This document shows positions 17,434 through 26,148 of a DNA stretch of 64,000 nt, piece by piece. The position numbers and the translations under genes were made by a program. Origin of the DNA: Sphingobacterium sp. SYP-B4668 (lineage in GTDB: Bacteria > Bacteroidota > Bacteroidia > Sphingobacteriales > Sphingobacteriaceae); NCBI RefSeq assembly GCF_027627455.1, contig NZ_CP115483.1, positions 4,650,001 to 4,714,000 on the forward strand, in the 5' to 3' direction. Below the pieces are notes generated by a model, which was not told the origin of the DNA, did no database searches, and saw nothing but the letters and a program-made list of their open reading frames with translations. The number at the start of each line of letters is the position of its first letter. The first letter of the stretch is position 1.

Positions 17434-18422
17434 TTTCGTAAGAAATAAGATTGGTGATAATAGCGATTAAATTGTCCTTTAATGAATAGGAGATACATAC
17501 GGCGAAGAGATTTACGTATTCGCGGTATTTCAATTGCCTCGTGAAATTTCCGAGCTGCTTCAACTCTAGCCAATGCACGATCGGCAGCTTTTAAAGCATA
17601 TACATAAGGGCCATATATATATTGTAAATCATTTTCCGAAAGTCTGTATACGGATGTTGGTAAGAAAGCATTGGCCTCTGCATATTTAAATGCATGGTAA
17701 TGATAGAACACTACCGGAAAAACAATAGCAGTTGCCGTCTCTCTTCCATACAGGATACCATCTCTATGTTCAAAATCATATTGCTGAACATTCCAAGGTG
17801 CTACTCCACCTCCTAAATGCTTTAACTCGTGTACACCTTTAAAACGGCTTGCCCAATCATCCAAATACTTTTGATCTCCAAATTTACCTTCTTCAATACG
17901 ATTATAACACCACGCTATGCAAGAAGAGCGCCACCATTCAAGTGCAGTCATCCCTTCTTCGGTATCCTTGAAACACATAAATTGTACGCAGTATTTACCA
18001 CTGGAATCAAATTGGTCATATTCCGGGGTGTAGCGATGCTCGGTAATTAGCACAGAGCGTTCTCCCATTTCGCCAAGTAAAACAGAAGGATCTGCGAAAA
18101 ATAAAAGATCAGCATCTAAATAGGTACAAGAATCAAGTTGGTAGGTCTGTATGGCATATTTGATAATCGAGGGAGTACAGGTCCAACAATATTCAGCCTC
18201 TGTACGTGTGGGTTTGATGGCCAACAATTGCTCGTCTTCAAAATCCGTGAGTGATATTATTGTGGCATATTGTAGATGAAGCTTACGTAATGTTGAATAA
18301 CAGACATCATCGAAGGCAAAAATATAAAGATGGAAGCTAGGGCAGTATCGTTCTAGAGAATGGTACATGGCTAGTCCTCGAGACAGATATCGAGAATCGA
18401 ATAGGGTACAATAATTGATCAT
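17418..18422 (-). CDS. GT8-like glycosyltransferase, putative
   Basis: 334 residues. The N-terminal domain begins MINYCTLFDSRYLSRGLAMYHSLE, the usual opening of nucleotide-diphospho-sugar transferases of the GT8-like class. CTYLDADLLFFADP near residue 98 gives the DxD metal site, and GDQKYLDDW near residue 182 the family's second motif. The C-terminal 80 residues are basic with several tryptophans and tyrosines. It overlaps the upstream methyltransferase by 4 bases and the downstream ketoisomerase by 16, so it is part of one leftward operon. It may transfer the 3-amino sugar made by its neighbours, but that is only a context argument. Confidence 0.7.
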   Translation of the reverse strand: MINYCTLFDSRYLSRGLAMYHSLERYCPSFHLYIFAFDDVCYSTLRKLHLQYATIISLTDFEDEQLLAIKPTRTEAEYCWTCTPSIIKYAIQTYQLDSCTYLDADLLFFADPSVLLGEMGERSVLITEHRYTPEYDQFDSSGKYCVQFMCFKDTEEGMTALEWWRSSCIAWCYNRIEEGKFGDQKYLDDWASRFKGVHELKHLGGGVAPWNVQQYDFEHRDGILYGRETATAIVFPVVFYHYHAFKYAEANAFLPTSVYRLSENDLQYIYGPYVYALKAADRALARVEAARKFHEAIEIPRIRKSLRRMYLLFIKGQFNRYYHQSYFLRKWLIS

Positions 18423-19222
18423 AAGGTGTGTTGTAATAAAAATCCTTTGTCATATCCCGCTAGCTCCCCGTCAATATACATATCTGCTTCACCCACGACA
18501 TAAGATGAAAAATCAGCCAATATAATATACTGTGTAAAATGCTGAAGAAATTGCTCTTCATTAAAAAACCAAGCGGGATAAGATGCTTCATATATTTCAG
18601 GAGGAACTCGCTGAATAGTAAGACGGTCTCCACCCGATCGAACAAAGGCTGTCCGATCGAATAATAAATACGGACACTTCATTTTACTTAAATCTTCTAA
18701 GAATAGATGCGCGTATTCTAGATATTGTACAACACTAGATAGCAAGATAACGTCTGGACGAACCTCTGCAATACTTTCGCTAATTGTATGATAGAATTTA
18801 AGCTGATGATTCTCAAATTCCTCCCTCCCTATATCAACATAAGAAGGCTGTTCAACGATATGCCAGTGCAGACTGCTGAGGGGTTTCAAAAAATCTTTAA
18901 CTTGAAAATATGTACTTCCCAACGAACCTCCAAAATCAAGCACCCGCAAGCTATTACCACATTGTGCAGCGATATATAAAAGACTGCTTATAACGGGAAA
19001 CGGATATTCTTTTTTATCAAAAAGTACTGAATCACGTTCATATACGGCTTCACCATCGCGTACCTTTGCTAAAGAAAACCTAGTTTTTTCCAAAATGTTA
19101 AGCTGATCATAACCGGAGGTCTCCTCTTGAGCTGCACTCCAAGAGACATAATTTCCAAACCACCCGTATTTTGTCGGTATAGGCTTGGGGGTATTCTTCT
19201 TTTTGAAGAAAAATCTTTTCAT
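18419..19222 (-). CDS. Putative methyltransferase, TIGR04325 type
   Basis: 267 residues. I recognise the TIGR04325 family, putative methyltransferases of surface-polysaccharide loci, by YGWFGNYVSWSAAQ near the start, the SAM-loop-like VLDFGGSLGSTYF near residue 93, VEQPSYVDIG and FDRTAFV near residue 188. No activity is proven for the family. It is the first gene of the leftward operon 19222-15983 (methyltransferase, GT8-like, ketoisomerase, aminotransferase), all overlapping or coupled. A 564-base gene-free stretch lies upstream. It probably modifies a sugar of the same glycan. Confidence 0.75.
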   Translation of the reverse strand: MKRFFFKKKNTPKPIPTKYGWFGNYVSWSAAQEETSGYDQLNILEKTRFSLAKVRDGEAVYERDSVLFDKKEYPFPVISSLLYIAAQCGNSLRVLDFGGSLGSTYFQVKDFLKPLSSLHWHIVEQPSYVDIGREEFENHQLKFYHTISESIAEVRPDVILLSSVVQYLEYAHLFLEDLSKMKCPYLLFDRTAFVRSGGDRLTIQRVPPEIYEASYPAWFFNEEQFLQHFTQYIILADFSSYVVGEADMYIDGELAGYDKGFLLQHTL

Positions 19223-19786
19223 AGTTTATTCCATTAATAATTGTAATGCACAAAAGACATCCACACAGACAACAAGCAATCAAGCACATAACGCTAGACC
19301 AAGTTGAAAAGTAAGCAACCTTATATAAAAGAAACAAAAACTAATAATCTACCATACCTTAGATTGAAACATCTATTTGGTAGCATGACGAAAGTAATAG
19401 CAAAAATGCTACTACAGTATAAAGCAACGGTTTAAATTGGTAACATATTCAACAAAAAAACGACAGTGAATCCGTAATTTATTTCCTCAAAATCAACAAC
19501 ATCTTTCCCTAACAAGAGCGCATATCCTCCGTCCCAATCATTCTCTTTGAGAGATGAAGTGCACCTTTTAACCTTCTTTCCACACTATACAATAGTAAAG
19601 AGAGACTATAAAAGATTCCTTAGACGTCTATGTCAAATGATAGTTTATTTGCAACAAAAATAATACATTTATACACTACTTGTATATGGTTCTCTTAAAT
19701 ATATTATTTTTCTTTTTCACCCATCAAAATGATAAAAAATAAAGCCTTATCTTGCACATAGACCATTTAGTGTAAAGCAATATAAC
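19223..19786. other. Gene-free interval at the right border of the glycan locus
   Basis: About 560 very AT-rich bases between divergent genes. I see no convincing coding frame. A 76-codon leftward frame overlapping the methyltransferase start lacks family features. A 7-bp inverted repeat (GTAGCAT / ATGCTAC, about 19380-19413) and several weak TA-TTTG-like boxes are present. It should hold the promoters of both flanking genes. Confidence 0.5.
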
Positions 19787-20278
19787 ATGCCAAATAAAAA
19801 ACTCTACATCATCCGTCATGCAAAAGCTGAAGAGCACTCTTTTACGAAAAGTGATTTTGAACGTCATCTAATCTCGAAGGGAAAGGAAAGAGCCGAACGA
19901 ATTGCCCTCGAACTAGCTGGTGAGCTACAAATAGACGAACAGACCTTGTTCATCTCCTCAACGGCTAATCGGGCGTTGGAGACTGCGCATATTTTTGCAG
20001 ATATACTTGGCTATTCCCCAGCTGCTATCCAATTGGAGCGTGATATTTATGAGGCTCATCATCGAGATATCTTGAAGGTAATCAATAGTGTTCCGTCTTC
20101 TTTCCAAAAAGTATTGGTTTTTGGCCACAATCCTGGATTGTCTGACTTAGTGGACTACCTCACCAATCGGCCTGTAGACCTCAAGACCGTCAACATTGCC
20201 ATTATCGAACTACCAGCTAATTTTGATTTTGCGCACGTAAGTGCTAACAGTTCGAATCTGATCAAGGTGCTAGCATAA
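19787..20278 (+). CDS. sixA: SixA-type phosphohistidine phosphatase
   Basis: 163-residue histidine-phosphatase-superfamily protein. The catalytic RHG-like motif is RHAKAE with R10 and H11 at the N-terminus, and VFGHNPGLSD near residue 110 carries the second active-site histidine. This short form matches SixA, which removes phosphate from histidine in signalling proteins. In Bacteroidota the physiological target is not known. It is cytoplasmic, with no signal peptide. The gene is 73 bases upstream of the DUF255 gene, which has its own promoter candidate, so they may be separate units. Confidence 0.85.
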   Translation: MPNKKLYIIRHAKAEEHSFTKSDFERHLISKGKERAERIALELAGELQIDEQTLFISSTANRALETAHIFADILGYSPAAIQLERDIYEAHHRDILKVINSVPSSFQKVLVFGHNPGLSDLVDYLTNRPVDLKTVNIAIIELPANFDFAHVSANSSNLIKVLA

Positions 20279-20314
20279 TATATTACATCACCCCCTCCTC
20301 CCATAGGTGAGATT

Positions 20315-20344
20315 TTGTATAAAGGGTGGGGTTTTGTACCTTTA
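20315..20344 (+). promoter_or_regulatory. Promoter of the DUF255 gene
   Basis: TTG at 20315-20317, 19-base spacer, TACCTTTA at 20337-20344 (seven of eight positions of TAnnTTTG). Transcription would begin 2-5 bases before the ATG at 20352, giving almost no 5' leader. Confidence 0.42.
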
Positions 20345-20351
20345 ATATCTT

Positions 20352-22370
20352 ATGGCAAATCAACTCCAATTTGAAAACTCTCCCTATCTCAAACAACATG
20401 CCCATAATCCGGTACATTGGATGCCATGGGGTGAAGAGGCATTGACAAAAGCAAAAAACGAAAACAAGCTGATTATCATCAGCATTGGATATTCAGCTTG
20501 TCATTGGTGTCATGTAATGGAGCGAGAAAGCTTCGAAAATGAAGCCATCGCGGAGACGATGAACAAATTTTATGTCCCCATTAAGATTGATCGTGAAGAA
20601 CGCCCAGATATAGACCAGATTTACATGATTGCCGTTCAACTCATGACCAATGCTGGTGGTTGGCCATTGAATTGCATCTGTTTACCTGACGGCCGGCCAA
20701 TCTACGGAGGGACTTACTTCAAGCCTCATGACTGGCAGAATATCCTATTGCAAATCGCTCAAATGTGGGAGGAACAACCCCAAGTCGCTATTGAATATGC
20801 GAGCAAATTGACCAATGGCATACATCGTAGCGAACAGCTTCCTATACATCCGATTCCGGAACAATACACACAGCAGGATCTCTTAGACATCGTCAATCCA
20901 TGGATTGATCTATTTGACAAACAAGATGGTGGGTATAGCAGAGCTCCCAAATTTCCGCTTCCCAATAACTGGGTATTCTTATTGAGATATGGTGTGCTAT
21001 CCAACAATCAACAGCTTGTAGATCATGTACATTTCACCTTACAAAAAATGGCTTCAGGTGGAATCTACGACCAGATTGGAGGCGGCTTCTCCCGTTACGC
21101 TGTGGATTCCCGTTGGCACATTCCACATTTCGAAAAGATGCTCTATGACAATGGACAGCTCCTGTCTCTGTATTCTGAAGCCTACCAACAGCGTCCACTT
21201 CGCTTTTACAAACGTTTGGTAGATGAAATTGTGGAATGGGCTGAACGGGAGATGTTTGCGGAGAATATGGGTTTTTACAGTGCATTAGATGCAGATAGCG
21301 AGGGGGTAGAAGGCAAATATTATTCATTTTCTAAAACAGAAATAGAACACATCCTAGGGGAAGACGCCGAACTTTTCATCTCCTATTTTAATATTACAGC
21401 CGAAGGAAATTGGACAGAGGAATCTACTAATATCCCTTTTATCGACTTAGAAGCAGATATCATGGCATTGGATGCGGGGTATACGCCTGATGAATGGGAC
21501 ATCTACTTGAAAGAGGTCAAGAATAAATTATACACCTATCGCGAGAAGAGGGTGCGCCCTGGATTGGACCACAAACAACTAGCGACCTGGAATGCCTTGA
21601 TGCTAAAAGGGCTGCTAGATGCATATCGTGTATTTGACAATGAAAAATACCTTCGGCTAGCGCTTCAAAATGCGAAGTTCATTATTAAAGAGCTTGTCAA
21701 AGCCGACGGTACTATGTTGCACCAACCCAAGGACCACAACCGCGAAATCGGGGGATTCTTAGATGACTATGCTTTTACCATCGAGGCCTTCGTCACTTTA
21801 TATGAGACGACTTTCGAGGAATACTGGTTGACCCAAGCCCATATCCTATTGGACAAGGCAATTGAATTGTTCTATGATGTAGAGCAAAAGGTATTTTTCT
21901 ATACGGCCGACCAATCGGAAAAACTTATTGCCCGAAAAAGTGAAATTATGGATAATGTCATCCCTTCTTCTAATTCTACGATAGGTCGACAATTGAAAAA
22001 TCTAGGCCTTCTGCTGGATGAAGAGAACTATACGGCAATCGCCGACCAATTGTTAGCTAACGTGTTTCCGCAGATCAAATCCTACGGATCGGCATACTCC
22101 AATTGGGCCATCCTACTGCTTGAAGAAATCTACGGGAAAAACGAAATTGCCTTAACGGGAAAAGACGCGGTAACATGGAGAAAGCTGCTAGACAAGCACT
22201 ACATTCCAAATAAAATCACATTGGGAGGAACAAAAAGTAACCTTCCCTTGTTATTAAATAGACAAGGTATTGAATCAAAAGCATACCTTTGCAAAAATAA
22301 AACATGCAGTCTTCCACAGGATTCGATTGCTTCACTACTGAATTTAATAAATGATAACGGGAGAGATTGA
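20352..22370 (+). CDS. DUF255/YyaL family thioredoxin-domain protein
   Basis: 672 residues, full length for the YyaL / SSP411 (spermatogenesis-associated protein 20-like) family. The N-terminal 160 residues form a thioredoxin-like domain with C50-x-x-C53 in SACHWCHVM and the GGWPLNCICLPDGRP loop. The rest resembles an (alpha/alpha)6 barrel like N-acylglucosamine epimerases, with GGGFSRYAVDSRWHIPHFEKMLYDN, ALDADSEGVEGKYY and GGFLDDYAF. Function is unproven, perhaps a cytoplasmic oxidoreductase or sugar-binding enzyme. Its end overlaps a longer reading of slyD, but the preferred slyD start is 20 bases downstream. Confidence 0.9.
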   Translation: MANQLQFENSPYLKQHAHNPVHWMPWGEEALTKAKNENKLIIISIGYSACHWCHVMERESFENEAIAETMNKFYVPIKIDREERPDIDQIYMIAVQLMTNAGGWPLNCICLPDGRPIYGGTYFKPHDWQNILLQIAQMWEEQPQVAIEYASKLTNGIHRSEQLPIHPIPEQYTQQDLLDIVNPWIDLFDKQDGGYSRAPKFPLPNNWVFLLRYGVLSNNQQLVDHVHFTLQKMASGGIYDQIGGGFSRYAVDSRWHIPHFEKMLYDNGQLLSLYSEAYQQRPLRFYKRLVDEIVEWAEREMFAENMGFYSALDADSEGVEGKYYSFSKTEIEHILGEDAELFISYFNITAEGNWTEESTNIPFIDLEADIMALDAGYTPDEWDIYLKEVKNKLYTYREKRVRPGLDHKQLATWNALMLKGLLDAYRVFDNEKYLRLALQNAKFIIKELVKADGTMLHQPKDHNREIGGFLDDYAFTIEAFVTLYETTFEEYWLTQAHILLDKAIELFYDVEQKVFFYTADQSEKLIARKSEIMDNVIPSSNSTIGRQLKNLGLLLDEENYTAIADQLLANVFPQIKSYGSAYSNWAILLLEEIYGKNEIALTGKDAVTWRKLLDKHYIPNKITLGGTKSNLPLLLNRQGIESKAYLCKNKTCSLPQDSIASLLNLINDNGRD

Positions 22371-22390
22371 TCTCCCATAATTTAATTCCA

Positions 22391-22888
22391 ATGGCAATAG
22401 CACCAAACAACGTAGTAACGTTGACTTACACACTTCACACAGTTGAAAACGGTGAAAAAACTTTCGTAGAGCAAACCAATAATGAAAATCCTTTGGACTT
22501 CTTATATGGCGTAGGCATGATGCTTCCAAAATTTGAAGAAAATATTGCAGGCCTTAATGTTGGCGATAAAATTGATTTCGAACTTTCTGCGGTTGATGCA
22601 TATGGTGAAAAAGACGAACGTGCGGTCGCTCAATTACCAGCAGACATGTTCAATGAAACAGGTCTACCTCCGGTAGGAGAGGTTCTTCCTCTTCAAGACA
22701 ACGAAGGAAACCAATTTCGTGCAGTAGTAATTGAAGTAACTCCAGAAGCTGTGGTAGCAGATTTGAATCACCCGATGGCTGGAAAAAATCTACATTTCGA
22801 AATCGAAATTCTCTCTGTTCGTCCAGCTACTGAAGAGGAGTTGTCTCACGGACACTCACATGGACCTGATGGTACACACAGCCACTAA
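22391..22888 (+). CDS. slyD: FKBP-type peptidyl-prolyl isomerase, SlyD
   Basis: 165 residues from the ATG at 22391. A reading from 22367 adds eight residues that do not belong to the family. The FKBP core and inserted IF domain are visible: VTLTYTLHT, NPLDFLYGVGMMLPKFEENIAGL, DAYGEKDE, then the flap region LPPVGEVLPLQD and NHPMAGKNLHFEIEILSVR. The tail GHSHGPDGTHSH is histidine-rich and short, as in metal-binding SlyD proteins. It catalyses proline isomerisation and chaperones folding in the cytosol. A clear terminator follows. Confidence 0.93.
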   Translation: MAIAPNNVVTLTYTLHTVENGEKTFVEQTNNENPLDFLYGVGMMLPKFEENIAGLNVGDKIDFELSAVDAYGEKDERAVAQLPADMFNETGLPPVGEVLPLQDNEGNQFRAVVIEVTPEAVVADLNHPMAGKNLHFEIEILSVRPATEEELSHGHSHGPDGTHSH

Positions 22889-22902
22889 GCTGCCTGTACT
22901 TC

Positions 22903-22946
22903 AAAATACAAAAGCCTCGAAAATGTTTTCGAGGCTTTTGTATTTT
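22903..22946. terminator. Bidirectional intrinsic terminator between slyD and mnmD
   Basis: A symmetric hairpin AAAAGCCTCGAAAA-TG-TTTTCGAGGCTTTT extended by flanking AATAC/GTATT. The A-run on one side and T-run on the other allow termination of both convergent genes. Confidence 0.85.
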
Positions 22947-23610
22947 ATAGCTTTATTGCTCTAAGCATTTCTCTTTTCCCAGGAGCACCCGGAGCTTTCT
23001 CTATCTTAAAGCCCAGTGCCTTCATACTCCTTTTCAAGTTGCCGGTAATAGCATAGGTCACAAACAAACCTCCGGGCTTGATAAATTGCGCAATATGGGA
23101 CAAAGACTCATCTGACCACATCTCAGGTTGGTGCACGGCTGCAAATGCATCAAAATAGACTACATCAAATTGCCGATCGGTCTTAAACTCTAAAAGCAAC
23201 GTTTGTGCAATGTGCAGATCGATCTGCGCTGTAACCTTCGTCGGTTCGGTGAATGAAGCGCTATAGTTATCTAAAAATTGTTGCCAAAGGACGGTCGATA
23301 CATATTCGCCATATCCCATCTCTTGCACAATGTCCAACGTTAAGGGGAATCCCTCGATACCAAGATAGCTAAGCTGGATATCTGTAGACGAGATGTAGGA
23401 ACAGGTTTGGATGAAATTAAGTCCCGTCCCGAACCCTATTTCAAGAATGGAGACCTGCTTCCGTTCATATTGTTTCAAGAAATAATCCAGTCCCATATTC
23501 ACAAATACATGTTTACTTTCTTGCACCGCTCCGTGCTTAGAGTGATAACACTCACCTACGGCTGCATTATATAGGGTTTTAGACCCGTCGCCGGTTGTTA
23601 CTAAATCCAT
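22945..23610 (-). CDS. mnmD: tRNA 5-aminomethyl-2-thiouridine methyltransferase MnmD
   Basis: 221 residues, the stand-alone methyltransferase half of MnmC (no FAD oxidoreductase domain). It methylates the wobble uridine of certain tRNAs to complete mnm5s2U. The N-terminus has TLYNAAVGECYHSKHGA. The SAM site is ILEIGFGTGLNF near residue 55. DVVYFDAFAAVHQPEMWS near residue 145 and the end FKIEKAPGAPGKREM are family signatures. A TAAGTTTG box lies 18 bases upstream on the same strand. It converges with slyD at a shared terminator. Confidence 0.9.
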   Translation of the reverse strand: MDLVTTGDGSKTLYNAAVGECYHSKHGAVQESKHVFVNMGLDYFLKQYERKQVSILEIGFGTGLNFIQTCSYISSTDIQLSYLGIEGFPLTLDIVQEMGYGEYVSTVLWQQFLDNYSASFTEPTKVTAQIDLHIAQTLLLEFKTDRQFDVVYFDAFAAVHQPEMWSDESLSHIAQFIKPGGLFVTYAITGNLKRSMKALGFKIEKAPGAPGKREMLRAIKL

Positions 23611-23627
23611 TACTACTTAAATTTTAG

Positions 23628-23635
23628 CAAACTTA
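23628..23635 (-). promoter_or_regulatory. -7 box of mnmD
   Basis: On the minus strand the sequence reads TAAGTTTG, an exact match to the TAnnTTTG consensus. Transcription would begin about 12 bases before the ATG at 23610. No clear -33 TTG is seen. Confidence 0.45.
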
Positions 23636-23749
23636 GAAAAATTAGGGAGTAAATGGGACAGTATATCGCAAAATATAGTCTGGCCTACAAAAGCTATGAT
23701 TTGTTTCACTTTTTTGCAACGACATATCGGGAATATAAAGCATTTTGTC

Positions 23750-23757
23750 TAAGTTTA
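23750..23757 (+). promoter_or_regulatory. -7 box of the symporter gene
   Basis: TAAGTTTA at 23750-23757 matches seven of eight consensus positions, 12 bases before the ATG at 23770. The -33 element is not evident. Confidence 0.38.
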
Positions 23758-23769
23758 TATCAAACTTAA

Positions 23770-25011
23770 ATGAAAAGCAGCGGCAAAACATTTTTAGATA
23801 ATTACGGGAGCCTACTCCTTCTCTTGCTTGGCATATCGATTGGCTGTTTAATCGGAATCTTTGCAAAGGACATTGTCCCCTATATCAAGCCTCTCGGAGA
23901 TATTTTTCTCAATTTACTTTTTGTTTCTATTATTCCACTTATATTTTTCGCCATTTCGTCTTCAGTGGCTAACATTGAGGGTAATAATCGTTTGGGAAGG
24001 ATTATGACCGTAATGGCATTGGTCTTCTTAACAACCATTGTCATTGCTGCTATCAGCATGATTGTCGTACTCAAACTATTCCCCATTGACCAGGTCATCA
24101 AAGAGGTGCAACCGTCCGATTCGGTGTTGCTAGCTCCGGATGAAACATGGGGAGACCGTATCGTTCGCTTCCTAACGGTGGGAGAATTCGCAGACTTACT
24201 GTCACGACAAAGTATGTTGGCGTTTGTGATTTTTTCCTTCTTAGTCGGTATTGCCGCTCGCAAAACAGGTGATACGGCACGCCCTTTTATCATATTCATC
24301 AACGCAGGCAATGAAGTCATGAAAAACCTGTTGATATTGATTATGAAAATTGCCCCAATCGGCTTGGGAGCCTATTTTTCATTTCAAGTATATGACTTAG
24401 GCCCTAAGCTTTTCGATATCTATGCCAAACCCATGGCGATTTATTATGGATATGGAATCATCTACTTTTTTGTATTCTTTACGATGTACGTATTTATTGC
24501 AAACGGTCGGAAGGGAATAAAATCTTATTGGAAAAACAACATTTTACCTTCCTTCACAGCTATATCAACATGTAGCAGCTTGGCCACTATGCCCGTTAAT
24601 TTAAATGCGGCACCACATATGGGCATCCCCAGCTCTGTATCAAATGTTGTGATACCTCTGGGCACTACTCTTCATAAACATGGGTCTTCCCTCTCCTCCA
24701 TTTTGAAAATATATGTTGCTTTTGTACTGATTGGGTGGGATTTTTTCGAGCCAACGACTATGATTATTGCTGTTGCAATAACGGTACTGGTCAGTATTGT
24801 GGCTGGAGGTATCCCTAATGGGGGATACATTGGAGAAATGCTAATGATTTCTATTTATGGGCTACCTACAGAGGCCATCCCTGCCGTGATGATTATCGGC
24901 ACATTAGTAGATCCGCTAGCAACAGTACTGAATGCTACTGGAGATACCATGGCTGCCATGCTGGTCACACGCTTCTCGGGAGAAAAGTTCGCAAATGTCA
25001 ATGATGTGTAG
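23770..25011 (+). CDS. Dicarboxylate/amino acid:cation symporter (DAACS/GltP-type)
   Basis: 413 residues, eight transmembrane helices plus re-entrant hairpins, normal size for the family that couples uptake of glutamate, aspartate or C4-dicarboxylates to sodium or protons in the inner membrane. The serine-rich hairpin is STCSSLATMPVN near residue 262. NVVIPLGTTLHKHGSS is the cation site on helix 7, and TLVDPLATVLNATGDTMAAM near residue 380 is the substrate site on helix 8. The exact substrate is unknown. Its stop is one base from the stop of the convergent lpxR-like gene. Confidence 0.9.
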   Translation: MKSSGKTFLDNYGSLLLLLLGISIGCLIGIFAKDIVPYIKPLGDIFLNLLFVSIIPLIFFAISSSVANIEGNNRLGRIMTVMALVFLTTIVIAAISMIVVLKLFPIDQVIKEVQPSDSVLLAPDETWGDRIVRFLTVGEFADLLSRQSMLAFVIFSFLVGIAARKTGDTARPFIIFINAGNEVMKNLLILIMKIAPIGLGAYFSFQVYDLGPKLFDIYAKPMAIYYGYGIIYFFVFFTMYVFIANGRKGIKSYWKNNILPSFTAISTCSSLATMPVNLNAAPHMGIPSSVSNVVIPLGTTLHKHGSSLSSILKIYVAFVLIGWDFFEPTTMIIAVAITVLVSIVAGGIPNGGYIGEMLMISIYGLPTEAIPAVMIIGTLVDPLATVLNATGDTMAAMLVTRFSGEKFANVNDV

Positions 25012-25012
25012 C

Positions 25013-25957
25013 TCAGAACCTAAGGCCTAGCTTAATCTGTCCATATTGGTGGTTTTGATACATCTTTTTTCCCTCTTTGGTGTTAAACAATACACCTGCC
25101 TCTATTGATATACGCGAATCGGAATAAGCTACTCCAAGATGATGTCGCCATATATGGGGCATGGTTTCAAAACGATCTTCCTTTTTCTTTGCAAATGGAC
25201 CTCCCTGTAAAGTCGCATTGTAAAATTGAGAAGAGTAACTCGGTGTATAAAAAAAGTAGTATTCAGAACGTGTATCAAAGAAACTGCCATTACCCACGAA
25301 ATGTGAGGTATGGAAATTAGATAGTTTGCCCAGCCGCAAGGAAAGCTCAGCAGTCGCATTGGAGAAAATCATCCCTCCTCTTAATGAAGCACCACCAGAA
25401 AGCTCAACTTTATTAGAGCTACTCCGCCAGATTCGCTTTGCAAGACTCGCTTCTAAATCCACCCCTATGGAGGTATTAAGTTGGGATTCCCAGCTTTGGA
25501 CTTTATACATGCCAAATACACGATGTACATAGTCTTGCACTTCCTTTCCTTTGGCGGCATTACCTATGACGCCGACCTCGGTCTTGATAGCCCAAATCCA
25601 TTCATCAGAAAATACACGCTGAAAACGTCCGTTCAAAAAAAGATAGGCTGTAGATGGCCTATCCCAATATACATCGTCACCCGCATAGACTTCGATTCCA
25701 TTATACAGTTGATGGCCCAATTGCAACGATAGAAGATCTGTTTTAAGAGCTGATTGAGAGAGTGGTGTCTCCAATGTAAGGATTAATCCATTGGTATAAT
25801 ATCGATCTTGGCCAGTCATGAGATAAACATCGTTATCGCTCTGCAATGATATAAAATGAGAATTGAGTTGTTGAGCAAGTGATGCTCCCACCATGGAGAA
25901 GCAAATCGTAATCAGAAGGAATACTTTAAGAAAAACACGATTACGTCTCCAATACAT
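25013..25957 (-). CDS. LpxR-like lipid A 3'-deacylase family outer membrane protein (DUF2219)
   Basis: 314 residues from the preferred ATG at 25957; the frame is open to 26056, but MYWRRNRVFLKVFLLITICFSM begins a normal signal peptide ending near ASLAQQ. After cleavage the protein reads HFISLQSDNDVYLMTGQDRYYTNG, the LpxR signature where Asn-Asp and the DRYYTNG stretch form the active site. Alternating beta-strand patterns fit a 12-stranded outer membrane barrel, ending ...IKLGLRF with a terminal Phe. It may remove the 3' acyl chains of lipid A. Activity in Bacteroidota is untested here. Confidence 0.8.
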   Translation of the reverse strand: MYWRRNRVFLKVFLLITICFSMVGASLAQQLNSHFISLQSDNDVYLMTGQDRYYTNGLILTLETPLSQSALKTDLLSLQLGHQLYNGIEVYAGDDVYWDRPSTAYLFLNGRFQRVFSDEWIWAIKTEVGVIGNAAKGKEVQDYVHRVFGMYKVQSWESQLNTSIGVDLEASLAKRIWRSSSNKVELSGGASLRGGMIFSNATAELSLRLGKLSNFHTSHFVGNGSFFDTRSEYYFFYTPSYSSQFYNATLQGGPFAKKKEDRFETMPHIWRHHLGVAYSDSRISIEAGVLFNTKEGKKMYQNHQYGQIKLGLRF

Positions 25958-26120
25958 TGTAAAAATTCGGATATAGGTACATACCAAGGACAAGATAATT
26001 ATTATTTCCGGATTTTTATCCGCTTTGAATAAGTCGAATCCACATTTTAACCTCATTATTTAAAACAATTCCAAATAAGGCTCCTGATTTGGTTTTTTAC
26101 TTACTTCCATTCGTATTTCG

Positions 26121-26128
26121 TAATTTTG
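26121..26128 (+). promoter_or_regulatory. -7 box for the ccmE-ccmF leader transcript
   Basis: TAATTTTG exactly matches TAnnTTTG. Transcription from about 26135 would include the structured region 26149-26270 and reach ccmE at 26310, giving a leader of about 175 bases. Confidence 0.4.
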
Positions 26129-26148
26129 CACTTGATTAAGTGTATAAA

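Noticed and set aside
23642..23866. 74-codon leftward frame upstream of mnmD
   Set aside because: It covers the promoter region and the start of the symporter gene in the opposite direction and shows no protein features.
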